Shown here in pieces: positions 51,454 to 58,891 of a DNA stretch of 64,000 nucleotides. This DNA is from a bacterium. Its GTDB lineage: Bacteria; Krumholzibacteriota; Krumholzibacteriia; JACNKJ01. Location: the NCBI GenBank assembly GCA_024231955.1, contig JAAEPZ010000591.1:286453-350452 (forward strand). Direction: 5' to 3'. Within the stretch, counting starts at the first letter, position 1, and each line of letters starts with the position of its first letter. The translations under genes and the position numbers were made by a program. The notes under the pieces are model-generated. The model had not been told where the DNA came from, did no database searches, and worked only from the letters and a program-made list of their open reading frames with translations.

Positions 51454-54003
51454 CTAACCTTCGACAGCCTGAACATCCTGCCGCTTGATCACCACCAGAG
51501 TGATATCATCGGACTGAGGACTGCCCTTGGTGAAGCTGTTGACGCTCTTCAGGATCGCCTCACGAATCTCAATGGCCGACAGGTGGGCTTTATCCTTGAG
51601 GACCTGCAGCAGCCGCTCTTCGCCGTACATATTGCTGTCGTCAACCACCTCATCGACATCATCGTCCGCGGCAACCGAGTCGGCAGCGCCGTCGGCAGCG
51701 ACATCCAGGTCGTCACTGACTATCGTAACCTCCGCTTCGGTGATGCCGTCGGTGAAGAGGATCAGCACATCGCCGGGATCCATGTGAACGGTCTCCTGCT
51801 TGTAGGACATCTTCGGCAACATTCCCAGAATCAAACCGCCGGTTTCGAGCATCAACACCGAACCGTTTTTCCTGAGGAGAATCGGCGGATTGTGTCCCGC
51901 GTTTGTGAGTGTCAGGTTGGCGTTGTTGGTGTCGAGCAGGCAGTAGACGAAGGTGGCGAACATGTTGTCGTCGGTTGAGCGAACGAGCAGATCGTTTATC
52001 CTCTGCACCACCTCCGCAACCGTACTGGGGTGGATAACCTGCCCCTGCAGACTGGCTTGCAGGTTGGACATCAGCAACGCCGCGGGCACACCCTTGCCCG
52101 ACACGTCGCCGATTGCGATGCCCGTCCGCCCCGCACCCAATCCGAGGAAGTCGAAGTAGTCGCCGCCGACCTGCCGACTGGGCAGACTGGTGCCCGTTAT
52201 CTCAAACCCGGCCAGGCTGGGATCGGAGTGGGGGAAGAGCCGCTCCTGGATGTTGCGCGCCATAAGCAGTTCCCGCTCCAGCCGCTCGCGGTGGACGGCC
52301 TCCTGCCGCCCCTGCTTGATCGCCTGAGTCATCTCGTTGAACGAATCGGCGAGGTCGCCGAATTCATCCTCGTTGGGGATATCCACACGTGAGGAGAGGT
52401 CGCCTCTGGCGAGTTTCAGGGTGTTGGTGTGCAGAGCTTTCACGGCCGAAGTGATCCCCCCCGTGATGCGTGTGCCGAAGTAGATCGCCATGATCATTAC
52501 GAACAGCAGAGTGCCGGTGATGATCAGGAAGCCGACCATGATGCCGCGACTCACGGGATTTTCGCTGTCGAACAGATCACGCCGCAGATCGGCTGGTCGC
52601 ATGCGCAGATGCAGTACGATGCTGCTGTTGGTGAAATAGTCCTCGTTCAGGTTGATGCAATTGACGGAAGCTACGCCGAACCAGAACCCCTTTTCCGCAA
52701 AACTGTCGGAGAAGTTCGCCTTCTCGGATCGCACCAGGTGGCCGGAGATGTTGCGGGTGGAATCGAAAACCGCTTCGCCCACCTCATCCTCATCGTCGCC
52801 ATCGACGGAGATGGTGCCGTGGATGCCCAGGGAGAGCGTGACGTCGCCGGCCAGGATCGTGGACAGGTAATCCATGGTTTCGCTCGATACGTGATAGCCC
52901 CGGATTGAGGGGGTGCCCTGCTCCACATCCTCCAGCTTGAGCAGCCAGAGTTCCGATCCCACGCAGAACATCATTGTCGTGTCGGCGGGATTCCAGAAAC
53001 GATCCTCCCAGGTCGTCATCGGGGGCGTGACTATGAAGTGATAATCATCCTCGTCCTCACCTTCGAACTCGATGGCGGGGGTGGCAAACTCCTCACCCGT
53101 ATCCTCGGGCAGCGCATCCTCCGCGCCGACAACCGCCAGGAACCGGGGCAGCCAGTCGGGTTGTCCACTCATCGTATCGCCTGCTCGATAGGTGATACGC
53201 TCCGCCCAGGGGATCGCATCCAGTGCGAGATTCTGGTCGTGCGTCTCGCACCAGTTGTTGATGATCGATTTACCCCTGTGTGCTCGGCCTTCACCCATCA
53301 GGCTCCAGGTTCCGATCAGGGCGATTACGCAGAGCAGAAGGATGGGCACCAGCGAGATGAAAATGGCACTGGCCGCCAGTTTGGGTTTGATGCGCATGAA
53401 GTGCAGACGCATGTGGAGGAATATATTGATTACGGAGAGAACCCAGAACACACGCAGGAGATGCACGGAGTAGATGATGATGCTTTGCGAAAGCTGCATA
53501 TGCCAGGCGACGTTGTCGTCAAACGACATCCTCCTGTTGATGAGCAACAGGGTCAGCGTCGTCAGGCCCAGTAACCAGACTGCGGCGCGCCGCCGCGAGG
53601 TGAGATAGCGATAGGTGCGATAGCGGCGGAAGAGGAGAAAGAGAACCGATACGGTCATGGCGCCAAGGTAGCCGCTGAAGAACCAGGGGCTGATCAGCAC
53701 GCCAGCAGCACTGATGAGCAGAAAGATGCTCCAGATGCGGTGTCCCTTAACAGAGAGCAGCAGAAACCGGACGGCGAAGTACCAGGCGCCGCCCGCCAGT
53801 GCGGCCTGAACCCAGGTGCCGAGCACAGGGATATCCTTGAAGAAGATGTCGACGATTCCGGTCAGAATACTTAAGACCACAGCACGGAGGATGTAGCGCC
53901 AACTGATGAAATTCATCGGCGAGACCTTTTGATTGCGGGTGGCCTCGATCTGGAACAGCTCCTCGGACATCACTTCGGTCAGGGAATCGGATGATTCGGC
54001 CAT
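51454..54003 (-). CDS. Membrane SpoIIE-type (PP2C) serine phosphatase with HAMP domain
   Basis: 849 residues. Residues ~32-225 hold six or seven membrane helices. Residues ~245-490 form an extracytoplasmic sensor domain of unknown type. A helix at ~500-522 leads into a HAMP domain (~520-580, LKLARGDLSSRVDIPNEDEF). Residues ~595-845 are the phosphatase: RQVGGDYFDFLGLG, AIGDVSGKGVPAALLM, LTNAGHNPPILL, LFTDGITEAE and SDDITLVVIK carry the metal-binding Asp residues. An acidic insert (~755-790, DDLDVAADGAADSVAADDDV) interrupts the domain after the DGITEA motif. Such phosphatases dephosphorylate STAS anti-sigma antagonists. Start ATG at 54003 has GGAGA about 10 bases upstream. No partner genes are adjacent. 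Confidence 0.9.
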   Translation of the reverse strand: MAESSDSLTEVMSEELFQIEATRNQKVSPMNFISWRYILRAVVLSILTGIVDIFFKDIPVLGTWVQAALAGGAWYFAVRFLLLSVKGHRIWSIFLLISAAGVLISPWFFSGYLGAMTVSVLFLLFRRYRTYRYLTSRRRAAVWLLGLTTLTLLLINRRMSFDDNVAWHMQLSQSIIIYSVHLLRVFWVLSVINIFLHMRLHFMRIKPKLAASAIFISLVPILLLCVIALIGTWSLMGEGRAHRGKSIINNWCETHDQNLALDAIPWAERITYRAGDTMSGQPDWLPRFLAVVGAEDALPEDTGEEFATPAIEFEGEDEDDYHFIVTPPMTTWEDRFWNPADTTMMFCVGSELWLLKLEDVEQGTPSIRGYHVSSETMDYLSTILAGDVTLSLGIHGTISVDGDDEDEVGEAVFDSTRNISGHLVRSEKANFSDSFAEKGFWFGVASVNCINLNEDYFTNSSIVLHLRMRPADLRRDLFDSENPVSRGIMVGFLIITGTLLFVMIMAIYFGTRITGGITSAVKALHTNTLKLARGDLSSRVDIPNEDEFGDLADSFNEMTQAIKQGRQEAVHRERLERELLMARNIQERLFPHSDPSLAGFEITGTSLPSRQVGGDYFDFLGLGAGRTGIAIGDVSGKGVPAALLMSNLQASLQGQVIHPSTVAEVVQRINDLLVRSTDDNMFATFVYCLLDTNNANLTLTNAGHNPPILLRKNGSVLMLETGGLILGMLPKMSYKQETVHMDPGDVLILFTDGITEAEVTIVSDDLDVAADGAADSVAADDDVDEVVDDSNMYGEERLLQVLKDKAHLSAIEIREAILKSVNSFTKGSPQSDDITLVVIKRQDVQAVEG

Positions 54004-54105
54004 TGTCCAGGTTCTCCTCTTATCTGTGTTGTGACGCCGTGAGTTTTCAACCGTGATCCACTATCACCCGCCAACGCGGAAAAGGCAAGCGCTAGAGCAA
54101 ATCAA

Positions 54106-54135
54106 ATCGCCCCCGGTCGTTAAACCGGGAGCGAT
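54106..54135 (-). terminator. Terminator of tex
   Basis: On the minus strand ATCGCT-CCCGGT, loop TTAACG, ACCGGGG-GCGAT is followed by TTGATTTGCT, 30 bases after the tex stop. Confidence 0.7.
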
Positions 54136-54165
54136 GGTTGAGAATCTCTGCCGGATCGGCTGCCG

Positions 54166-56322
54166 TTAATTCTGTTTCTTCATGCTCAGGGAGATCCGTT
54201 TGCGAGCCAGATCCACCTCCAGTACGCGCACCCGCACCGTCTGCTGCACCTTCACCACCTCGGCCGGGTCGCGTACGTAGCGATCGGCGAGCTGGCTGAT
54301 ATGGACCAGACCATCCTGGTGCACGCCAACATCCACGAAAGCGCCGAAGTTGGTGACGTTGGTGACGATGCCGGGCAGGACCATGTCCGGCTCCAGATCC
54401 TCGATCTTGTCCACACCCTCCGCGAAGCTGAAGGCCTCGAAGCTCTTGCGCGGGTCGCGCCCCGGACGTGTGAGCTCGCTCATTATGTCCTTCAACGTCG
54501 GCAGCCCGACACTGTCTGTGATGTAATCCTTGAGTGTGAGCCGTTTCCGCTGCTCGGGATCGGCGATCAGCTCCTTGATTGAGCAGCCGAGATCCGCGGC
54601 CATCTTGTCCACGATTTTGTAGCTTTCCGGATGGACGGCGCTGGCGTCCAACGGATTCTTCCCATCGAGGACGCGGAGGAATCCTGCCGCCTGCTCGAAC
54701 GCCTTCGGCCCCAGACGCGGGACCTTCTTGACGTTGACCCGCGAGGGGAAGGCGCCGTTCTCATCGCGCCAGGCGACGATGTTGTGGGCCAACTGGGGAC
54801 CAAGCCCGGAGACATAGGTGAGCAGGTGTTCGCTGGCGGTGTTGAGATCGACGCCGACCCGGTTCACGCAGCTCATCACGGTGTCATCCAGACTCCGCTT
54901 GAGTTGCCCCTGATCGACATCGTGCTGGTACTGTCCGACTCCGATGGACTTGGGGTCAAGTTTCACAAGCTCGGCCAGAGGATCCATCAGCCGCCGACCT
55001 ATCGACACCGAACCGCGCACGGTGAGGTCATGATCCGGGAACTCCTTGCGGGCGATCTCGGATGCGGAGTATATCGACGCACCCGACTCGTTGACCATCG
55101 CCACCACGATGTGTCCGGGCAGGCCGAGGCTGCGAATGAAGGTCTCCGTTTCCCGACCGGCGGTGCCGTTGCCGATGGCGATTGCCTCGATGCCGAATCG
55201 CTCCACCAGCGCCATGATAGTATGGCCCGCCTCCTCGACCTTCCGTCCGCCTGTGTGGGGATAGATCGCCGTATTATGCTCCAGCTTGCCCTGGGCATTG
55301 AGGCAGACGACCTTGCACCCGGTGCGGAAACCGGGATCGATCGCCATTACCCGCTTCTGTCCCAGGGGCGAAGTGAGCAGCAACTCATCCAGGTTGGCGG
55401 TGAACACGCGGATCGCCTCTTCGTCGGCGATCCGCTTCATCTCCATCCGGATCTCGGTCTCCATCGAGGGGGCCAGCAGGCGCTTGTAGCTGTCGGTGGC
55501 GGCCAGCGCCACCTGTTCGGCCGCGGGCGTGTTGTTCTTGACGAAATGGTGCCGCAGGATCCCCAGCGCGCTCTCCTCATCGGGAACCACGCGGAGGAAG
55601 AGGCAGCGCTCCTTCTCGCCGCGGAACATGGCCAGCACCCGATGGGAGGGGGCGCTCATCACGCTCTCATTCCAGTCGAAGTAATCCTTGAACTTTGCCC
55701 CCTCGGCCTCCTTGCCCGGCACGATCCGGGAGGCGATCAGACCGCGCGAGGTGAAGAGGTCGCGGATATCGGCACGGGCGCCGCCATCCTCGTTTACCTT
55801 CTCGGCTATTATGTCCCGCGCGCCGGCCAGAGCCGTCTCCGTATCGGGGACACCCCTCTCCTCGTCGATGTAGGGCGTGGCCTCGGCCACAGGGTCGATC
55901 GCCGGTGATGTCTCCTGAGCCAGGATCAGATCCGCCAGAGGCTCCAGGCCCCGTTCGCGGGCTATCGTGGCGCGGGTCCGCCGCTTGGGGCGGTAGGGCA
56001 GGTAGAGGTCCTCCAACTCGGTCAATGTCTCCGCCGCCCGAATTTCGGCCTCGAGATCGTCATTCAACAGCTCTCGCTCCGTGAGCGACTTGAGAATGGC
56101 GTCGCGCCGCTTGTCCAACTCCTCAAGCTGCTGCAGACGATCGCGAATTGCAGTGACTGCCACTTCGTCCAGCGAACCTGTGGCCTCCTTGCGGTAACGC
56201 GATATGAACGGGACAGTGGCGCCCTCGGTCAGCAGGGCTGCGGTGGCGTTGACTTGAGTGATCTGAAGGCCCAGCTCCTGGGCGGTTACCTGGATATGCT
56301 TCTCATTCACCTTGGCGCACAT
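54166..56322 (-). CDS. tex: Tex-family S1 RNA-binding protein
   Basis: 718 residues from the ATG at 56322 (MCAKVNEKHIQVTAQELGLQ); the start is not secure, because GAGGA abuts that ATG and a GTG at 56346 is also open. Domains are in the normal Tex order: N-terminal helical domain (~15-200, with VPFISRYRKEATGSLDE), RNase H-like YqgF domain (~320-445, VMAIDPGFRTGCKVVCLN), helix-hairpin-helix repeats (~490-560, GVDLNTASEHLLTYVSGLGP) and a C-terminal S1 domain (~645-715, GIVTNVTNFGAFVDVGVHQD). Tex is a conserved nucleic-acid-binding factor linked to transcription and stress in several bacteria. Confidence 0.93.
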   Translation of the reverse strand: MCAKVNEKHIQVTAQELGLQITQVNATAALLTEGATVPFISRYRKEATGSLDEVAVTAIRDRLQQLEELDKRRDAILKSLTERELLNDDLEAEIRAAETLTELEDLYLPYRPKRRTRATIARERGLEPLADLILAQETSPAIDPVAEATPYIDEERGVPDTETALAGARDIIAEKVNEDGGARADIRDLFTSRGLIASRIVPGKEAEGAKFKDYFDWNESVMSAPSHRVLAMFRGEKERCLFLRVVPDEESALGILRHHFVKNNTPAAEQVALAATDSYKRLLAPSMETEIRMEMKRIADEEAIRVFTANLDELLLTSPLGQKRVMAIDPGFRTGCKVVCLNAQGKLEHNTAIYPHTGGRKVEEAGHTIMALVERFGIEAIAIGNGTAGRETETFIRSLGLPGHIVVAMVNESGASIYSASEIARKEFPDHDLTVRGSVSIGRRLMDPLAELVKLDPKSIGVGQYQHDVDQGQLKRSLDDTVMSCVNRVGVDLNTASEHLLTYVSGLGPQLAHNIVAWRDENGAFPSRVNVKKVPRLGPKAFEQAAGFLRVLDGKNPLDASAVHPESYKIVDKMAADLGCSIKELIADPEQRKRLTLKDYITDSVGLPTLKDIMSELTRPGRDPRKSFEAFSFAEGVDKIEDLEPDMVLPGIVTNVTNFGAFVDVGVHQDGLVHISQLADRYVRDPAEVVKVQQTVRVRVLEVDLARKRISLSMKKQN

Positions 56323-56456
56323 TCCTCGCGTTTGGCGCCGCTGCACAACCTGCCGGGAGGCGGCTGGAGCGGACGCGTTCCATGACTCCGCCGGATTCGT
56401 CTCCAGTGGCCGACGGGGGCCGCATAATGGACCGAAGCGGGCGGAGGATCAAGTAC

Positions 56457-56480
56457 TCAATCGAGTCTTTCCTCGATTGA
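56457..56480. promoter_or_regulatory. Inverted repeat between divergent genes
   Basis: TCAATCGAG, loop TCTTTC, CTCGATTGA: a perfect 9-bp inverted repeat in the 227-base gap between tex and the GlmU-like gene, about 70 bases before the latter. It suits either an operator or an RNA hairpin. Confidence 0.35.
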
Positions 56481-56549
56481 ACCTCTATTCAGCTTGAAAG
56501 AAACGGGCCGTTCCTTTTAGGTTGTTAGTCTCGCCAACCAGGAGTCGCC

Positions 56550-57797
56550 ATGACAGCTTTCAAGCATCCAGTATTGTTCTTCGAACCAGCCGGAATCCGC
56601 AGGTTCGGACCGCCGATTGACACTCGCCCCGTATGGGAGTTGCGTGTCGGACCGGTAACCGTCGGGGAGGTCCTGACCTGCCGGTTGGGTGATGAACCCA
56701 TTGTCGGTTTCTGGACCCGTGAGGAAATAACACCGGTTTGTCCCCGCCCGCAAACCGGGTTCTTTGACGCCGACAGCATTCTGCTGATCGCCGGCCATCA
56801 CCTGCCCTTCGTGGATTCCTGGTGGGACGATCTGACCAGGCTCGAACCGGGACAGTCGCTTGAGGTTGCCGGAGAGGTCCTCGCGCTCCATCTCGATGGC
56901 CCCGCCGCGTTGCGGTACCTGAAGGCTCTTGATCATAGCGCGGAGATCCCCGCACCTGAATCGGTGGCGATTGAGGGTCCCTATGGTCCCCTGATCCGCT
57001 ATTGGTGGGAGCTGCATGAGTTGGCGCCGCGCAGCCTGGAGTGGCACATCGCCATGCGGGGCATCCGGTCCGAGGGGGGGGATGACACCCCGGACAGCGA
57101 AGGCTGGATGAACAACGACGACCTCTACCTGCATGAGACCGTGCGGATAGATACCGGCGTCAACGTGGATACCGGTGGCGGACCCATCATGATCGACGCG
57201 GAGGTGGCGATCGGCACGGGCAGCTATATCAAGGGACCCTGTTACCTGGGGCCCCGCACGCAGGTGAAACCGCTCACCCAACTCATGGGCGGCTGCTTCT
57301 GCGGCCCCGAATGCCGTTTGGGGGGGGAGATCGCCAACACGCAATTCCAGGGGTACGCCAACAAGGGGCACCATGGCTTCCTCGGTCACTCCTTTGTCGG
57401 TGAGTGGGTGAATCTGGGAGCGGGGACCACAAACAGTAATCTGAAGAACAACTATTCGGATGTCCGTGTGGAATACAATGGCATGCAGATCGACACGAAG
57501 CGGAGCTTCCTGGGTTGTTGCCTGGGTGATCATGTCAAAGTGGGGATCCAGGGGAGGATCAATACGGGCAGTGTTCTGAGCACCTTCAGCAACTGGTTCG
57601 GCACAGGCTTCCCCCCGAAATGGTTGCCGCCGTTCTCATGGGGCGGCGACGACGGGATCTCGATTCACCGGCTTGTCGATGCGGAGGTTACCGCGGCCAG
57701 GATGTTCGAGCGCCGGGAGTATGATCCGGGGCCGGAGCTGATCGCCATCTATCGAAGTATCTTCCAGAAAAACGAGGAGAGCAGGAAAGAATTCTGA
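56550..57797 (+). CDS. GlmU-like putative sugar-nucleotidyltransferase with left-handed beta-helix
   Basis: 415 residues; ATG after CAGGAG at 5 bases. It matches the Bacteroidetes-type GlmU-related family: N-terminal part with FEPAGIRRFGPPIDTRPVWE LRVGP, then a left-handed beta-helix (residues ~185-345) made of hexapeptide turns such as VRIDTGVNVDTGGGPIMIDA, YLGPRTQVKP and GGEIANTQFQGYANKGHHGF. GHSFVGEWVNLGAGTTNSNL resembles the acetyltransferase active-site region. The classical LxxGxGTRM nucleotide loop of true GlmU is absent from the N-terminus, which is normal for this subfamily but leaves the uridylyltransferase activity unproved. Likely role is nucleotide-sugar supply for wall or polysaccharide. 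Confidence 0.85.
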   Translation: MTAFKHPVLFFEPAGIRRFGPPIDTRPVWELRVGPVTVGEVLTCRLGDEPIVGFWTREEITPVCPRPQTGFFDADSILLIAGHHLPFVDSWWDDLTRLEPGQSLEVAGEVLALHLDGPAALRYLKALDHSAEIPAPESVAIEGPYGPLIRYWWELHELAPRSLEWHIAMRGIRSEGGDDTPDSEGWMNNDDLYLHETVRIDTGVNVDTGGGPIMIDAEVAIGTGSYIKGPCYLGPRTQVKPLTQLMGGCFCGPECRLGGEIANTQFQGYANKGHHGFLGHSFVGEWVNLGAGTTNSNLKNNYSDVRVEYNGMQIDTKRSFLGCCLGDHVKVGIQGRINTGSVLSTFSNWFGTGFPPKWLPPFSWGGDDGISIHRLVDAEVTAARMFERREYDPGPELIAIYRSIFQKNEESRKEF

Positions 57798-57803
57798 TAT
57801 TTT

Positions 57804-57821
57804 CGCAATCTCAGGATTGCG
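57804..57821 (+). other. Hairpin preceding the terminator
   Basis: CGCAATC, loop TCAG, GATTGCG: a perfect 7-bp stem 7 bases after the GlmU-like stop and directly upstream of the terminator, making tandem hairpins. Confidence 0.5.
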
Positions 57822-57823
57822 GC

Positions 57824-57848
57824 AACCGCCCCTTGCGGGGCGGTTTTT
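57824..57848 (+). terminator. Intrinsic terminator of the GlmU-like gene
   Basis: AACCGCCCC, loop TTGC, GGGGCGGTT followed by TTTGTTTTGG: a 9-bp stem and T-rich tail. Confidence 0.9.
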
Positions 57849-58285
57849 GTTTTGGAATCCACACTCTCGAATGATGATGGTTGCCAGGAATATCGGGAGA
57901 ATTTGAGTCCCCGAGAGAGGAAAAGATGTCATGCCGGGACGAATCTATTGCAGGATGAAACGCTCAGCCCTGCCGGTGTGACCTGTTGTTGACGTTTGTA
58001 TCCAAGAATCATTCGAGTTGACGTAATGCTCTAATGTGTCTGGAAACAGCGCGTTAGGGTGGGCACTTCCAGTGTGTGGCGAGGGTCGTGGTGGTGTGAT
58101 GTCCCAGATGGCCCCAGTCTTGATAAGGCGGGGCTGGCATTTCCCTGCCCTGTTCGAGCTTATCATTCCGGGGGCCCATTCCCACTCTAGTGTGCTGCGC
58201 TTTTCCGAGTTTGGTTCTACGACAAGGGCGGGGTTTCTTTTTTCTTAAATGAGATGGAAGCCCTAAACTATTATCTTGATAGGGT
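57849..58285. other. Non-coding gap upstream of the HU/IHF gene
   Basis: About 440 bases without a credible gene. A few short open frames have no recognisable text. The near-palindrome CACTCTAGTG (about 58182) and a T-rich run at 58229-58246 were noted, but no tRNA, SRP RNA, tmRNA or riboswitch signature was recognised. Confidence 0.4.
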
Positions 58286-58314
58286 TTGACAAAGACCAGA
58301 GTTGATGATATGTT
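58286..58314 (+). promoter_or_regulatory. Promoter of the HU/IHF gene
   Basis: Consensus TTGACA, 17 bases, TATGTT, about 75 bases before the ATG at 58389. Confidence 0.55.
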
Positions 58315-58388
58315 GGTTCCCAAGGTTTGATCGGAGACTGACGTTGCGCTGGCGACCATAGTCAGCCAAGCAGAAGCAAGGGGAATCG

Positions 58389-58706
58389 ATGACAAAGGCC
58401 GACCTTGTTGAGGAGATCTCCTCACACGTCAATCTTAGTAAGAAAGACTCCGGTATCGTCGTTAATCTTGTCCTTGAGAATATCAGTATTGCACTGTCTC
58501 GGGGGGATAAGGTTGAACTGCGAGGGTTTGGCAGTTTCCGTGTGAAACAGCGCCGAAGCCGGAGGGCCAGGAATCCCAGGACGGGGACATCAGTCTTTGT
58601 CCCGGCCAAGCTGGTCCCTTACTTCAAGGCTTCCAACGAATTGAAGTCCCTGGTCAATCCTGCAGACGATAAGGATGAGAGCCAGGGTAGTGAGGCTCAG
58701 GTCTAG
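58389..58706 (+). CDS. HU/IHF-family DNA-binding protein
   Basis: 105 residues; ATG with AGGGG 5 bases upstream. It shows the family core: MTKADLVEEISSHVNLSKKD at the N-terminus, VVNLVLENISIALSRGDKVE, then RGFGSFRVKQRRSRRARNPR TG and PAKLVPYFKASNELK. The Arg-rich beta arm with RNPRTG contacts DNA. A short acidic tail (DDKDESQGSEAQV) is extra to the ~90-residue core. It bends DNA and organises the nucleoid. Whether it is HU or an IHF-like subunit cannot be told. Confidence 0.95.
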   Translation: MTKADLVEEISSHVNLSKKDSGIVVNLVLENISIALSRGDKVELRGFGSFRVKQRRSRRARNPRTGTSVFVPAKLVPYFKASNELKSLVNPADDKDESQGSEAQV

Positions 58707-58796
58707 AACCCGGAGCCTGTACCCGGACGCTATCCATTACATTCGCCACTGGTAGGGCCCTGCGGGGTCTTGGTGTGTTCAAACGAGGTAGAGACA

Positions 58797-58886
58797 ATGC
58801 CCAACGGCAGGAAGCGCAAGCGCAAGAAGATCGCAACTCACAAACGTAAGAAGCGCATGCGCAAGGATCGTCATAAGAAGAAGTAG
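58797..58886 (+). CDS. Tiny basic mS38/COX24 (AURKAIP1)-like protein
   Basis: A 29-residue gene: starts MPNGRKRKRKKIATHKRKKR and ends RKDRHKKK. More than half the residues are Lys or Arg. The motif KIATHKRKKR...KDRHKKK matches the AURKAIP1/COX24 domain, known as mitochondrial ribosomal protein mS38, with short bacterial members that associate with the small ribosomal subunit. GAGG lies 8 bases before the ATG. It stands between the HU/IHF gene and an RNase R-like gene, whose TTG start follows the TAG by 5 bases, so the two are probably co-expressed. Too short for ordinary gene finders. Confidence 0.8.
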   Translation: MPNGRKRKRKKIATHKRKKRMRKDRHKKK

Positions 58887-58891
58887 GCGCA

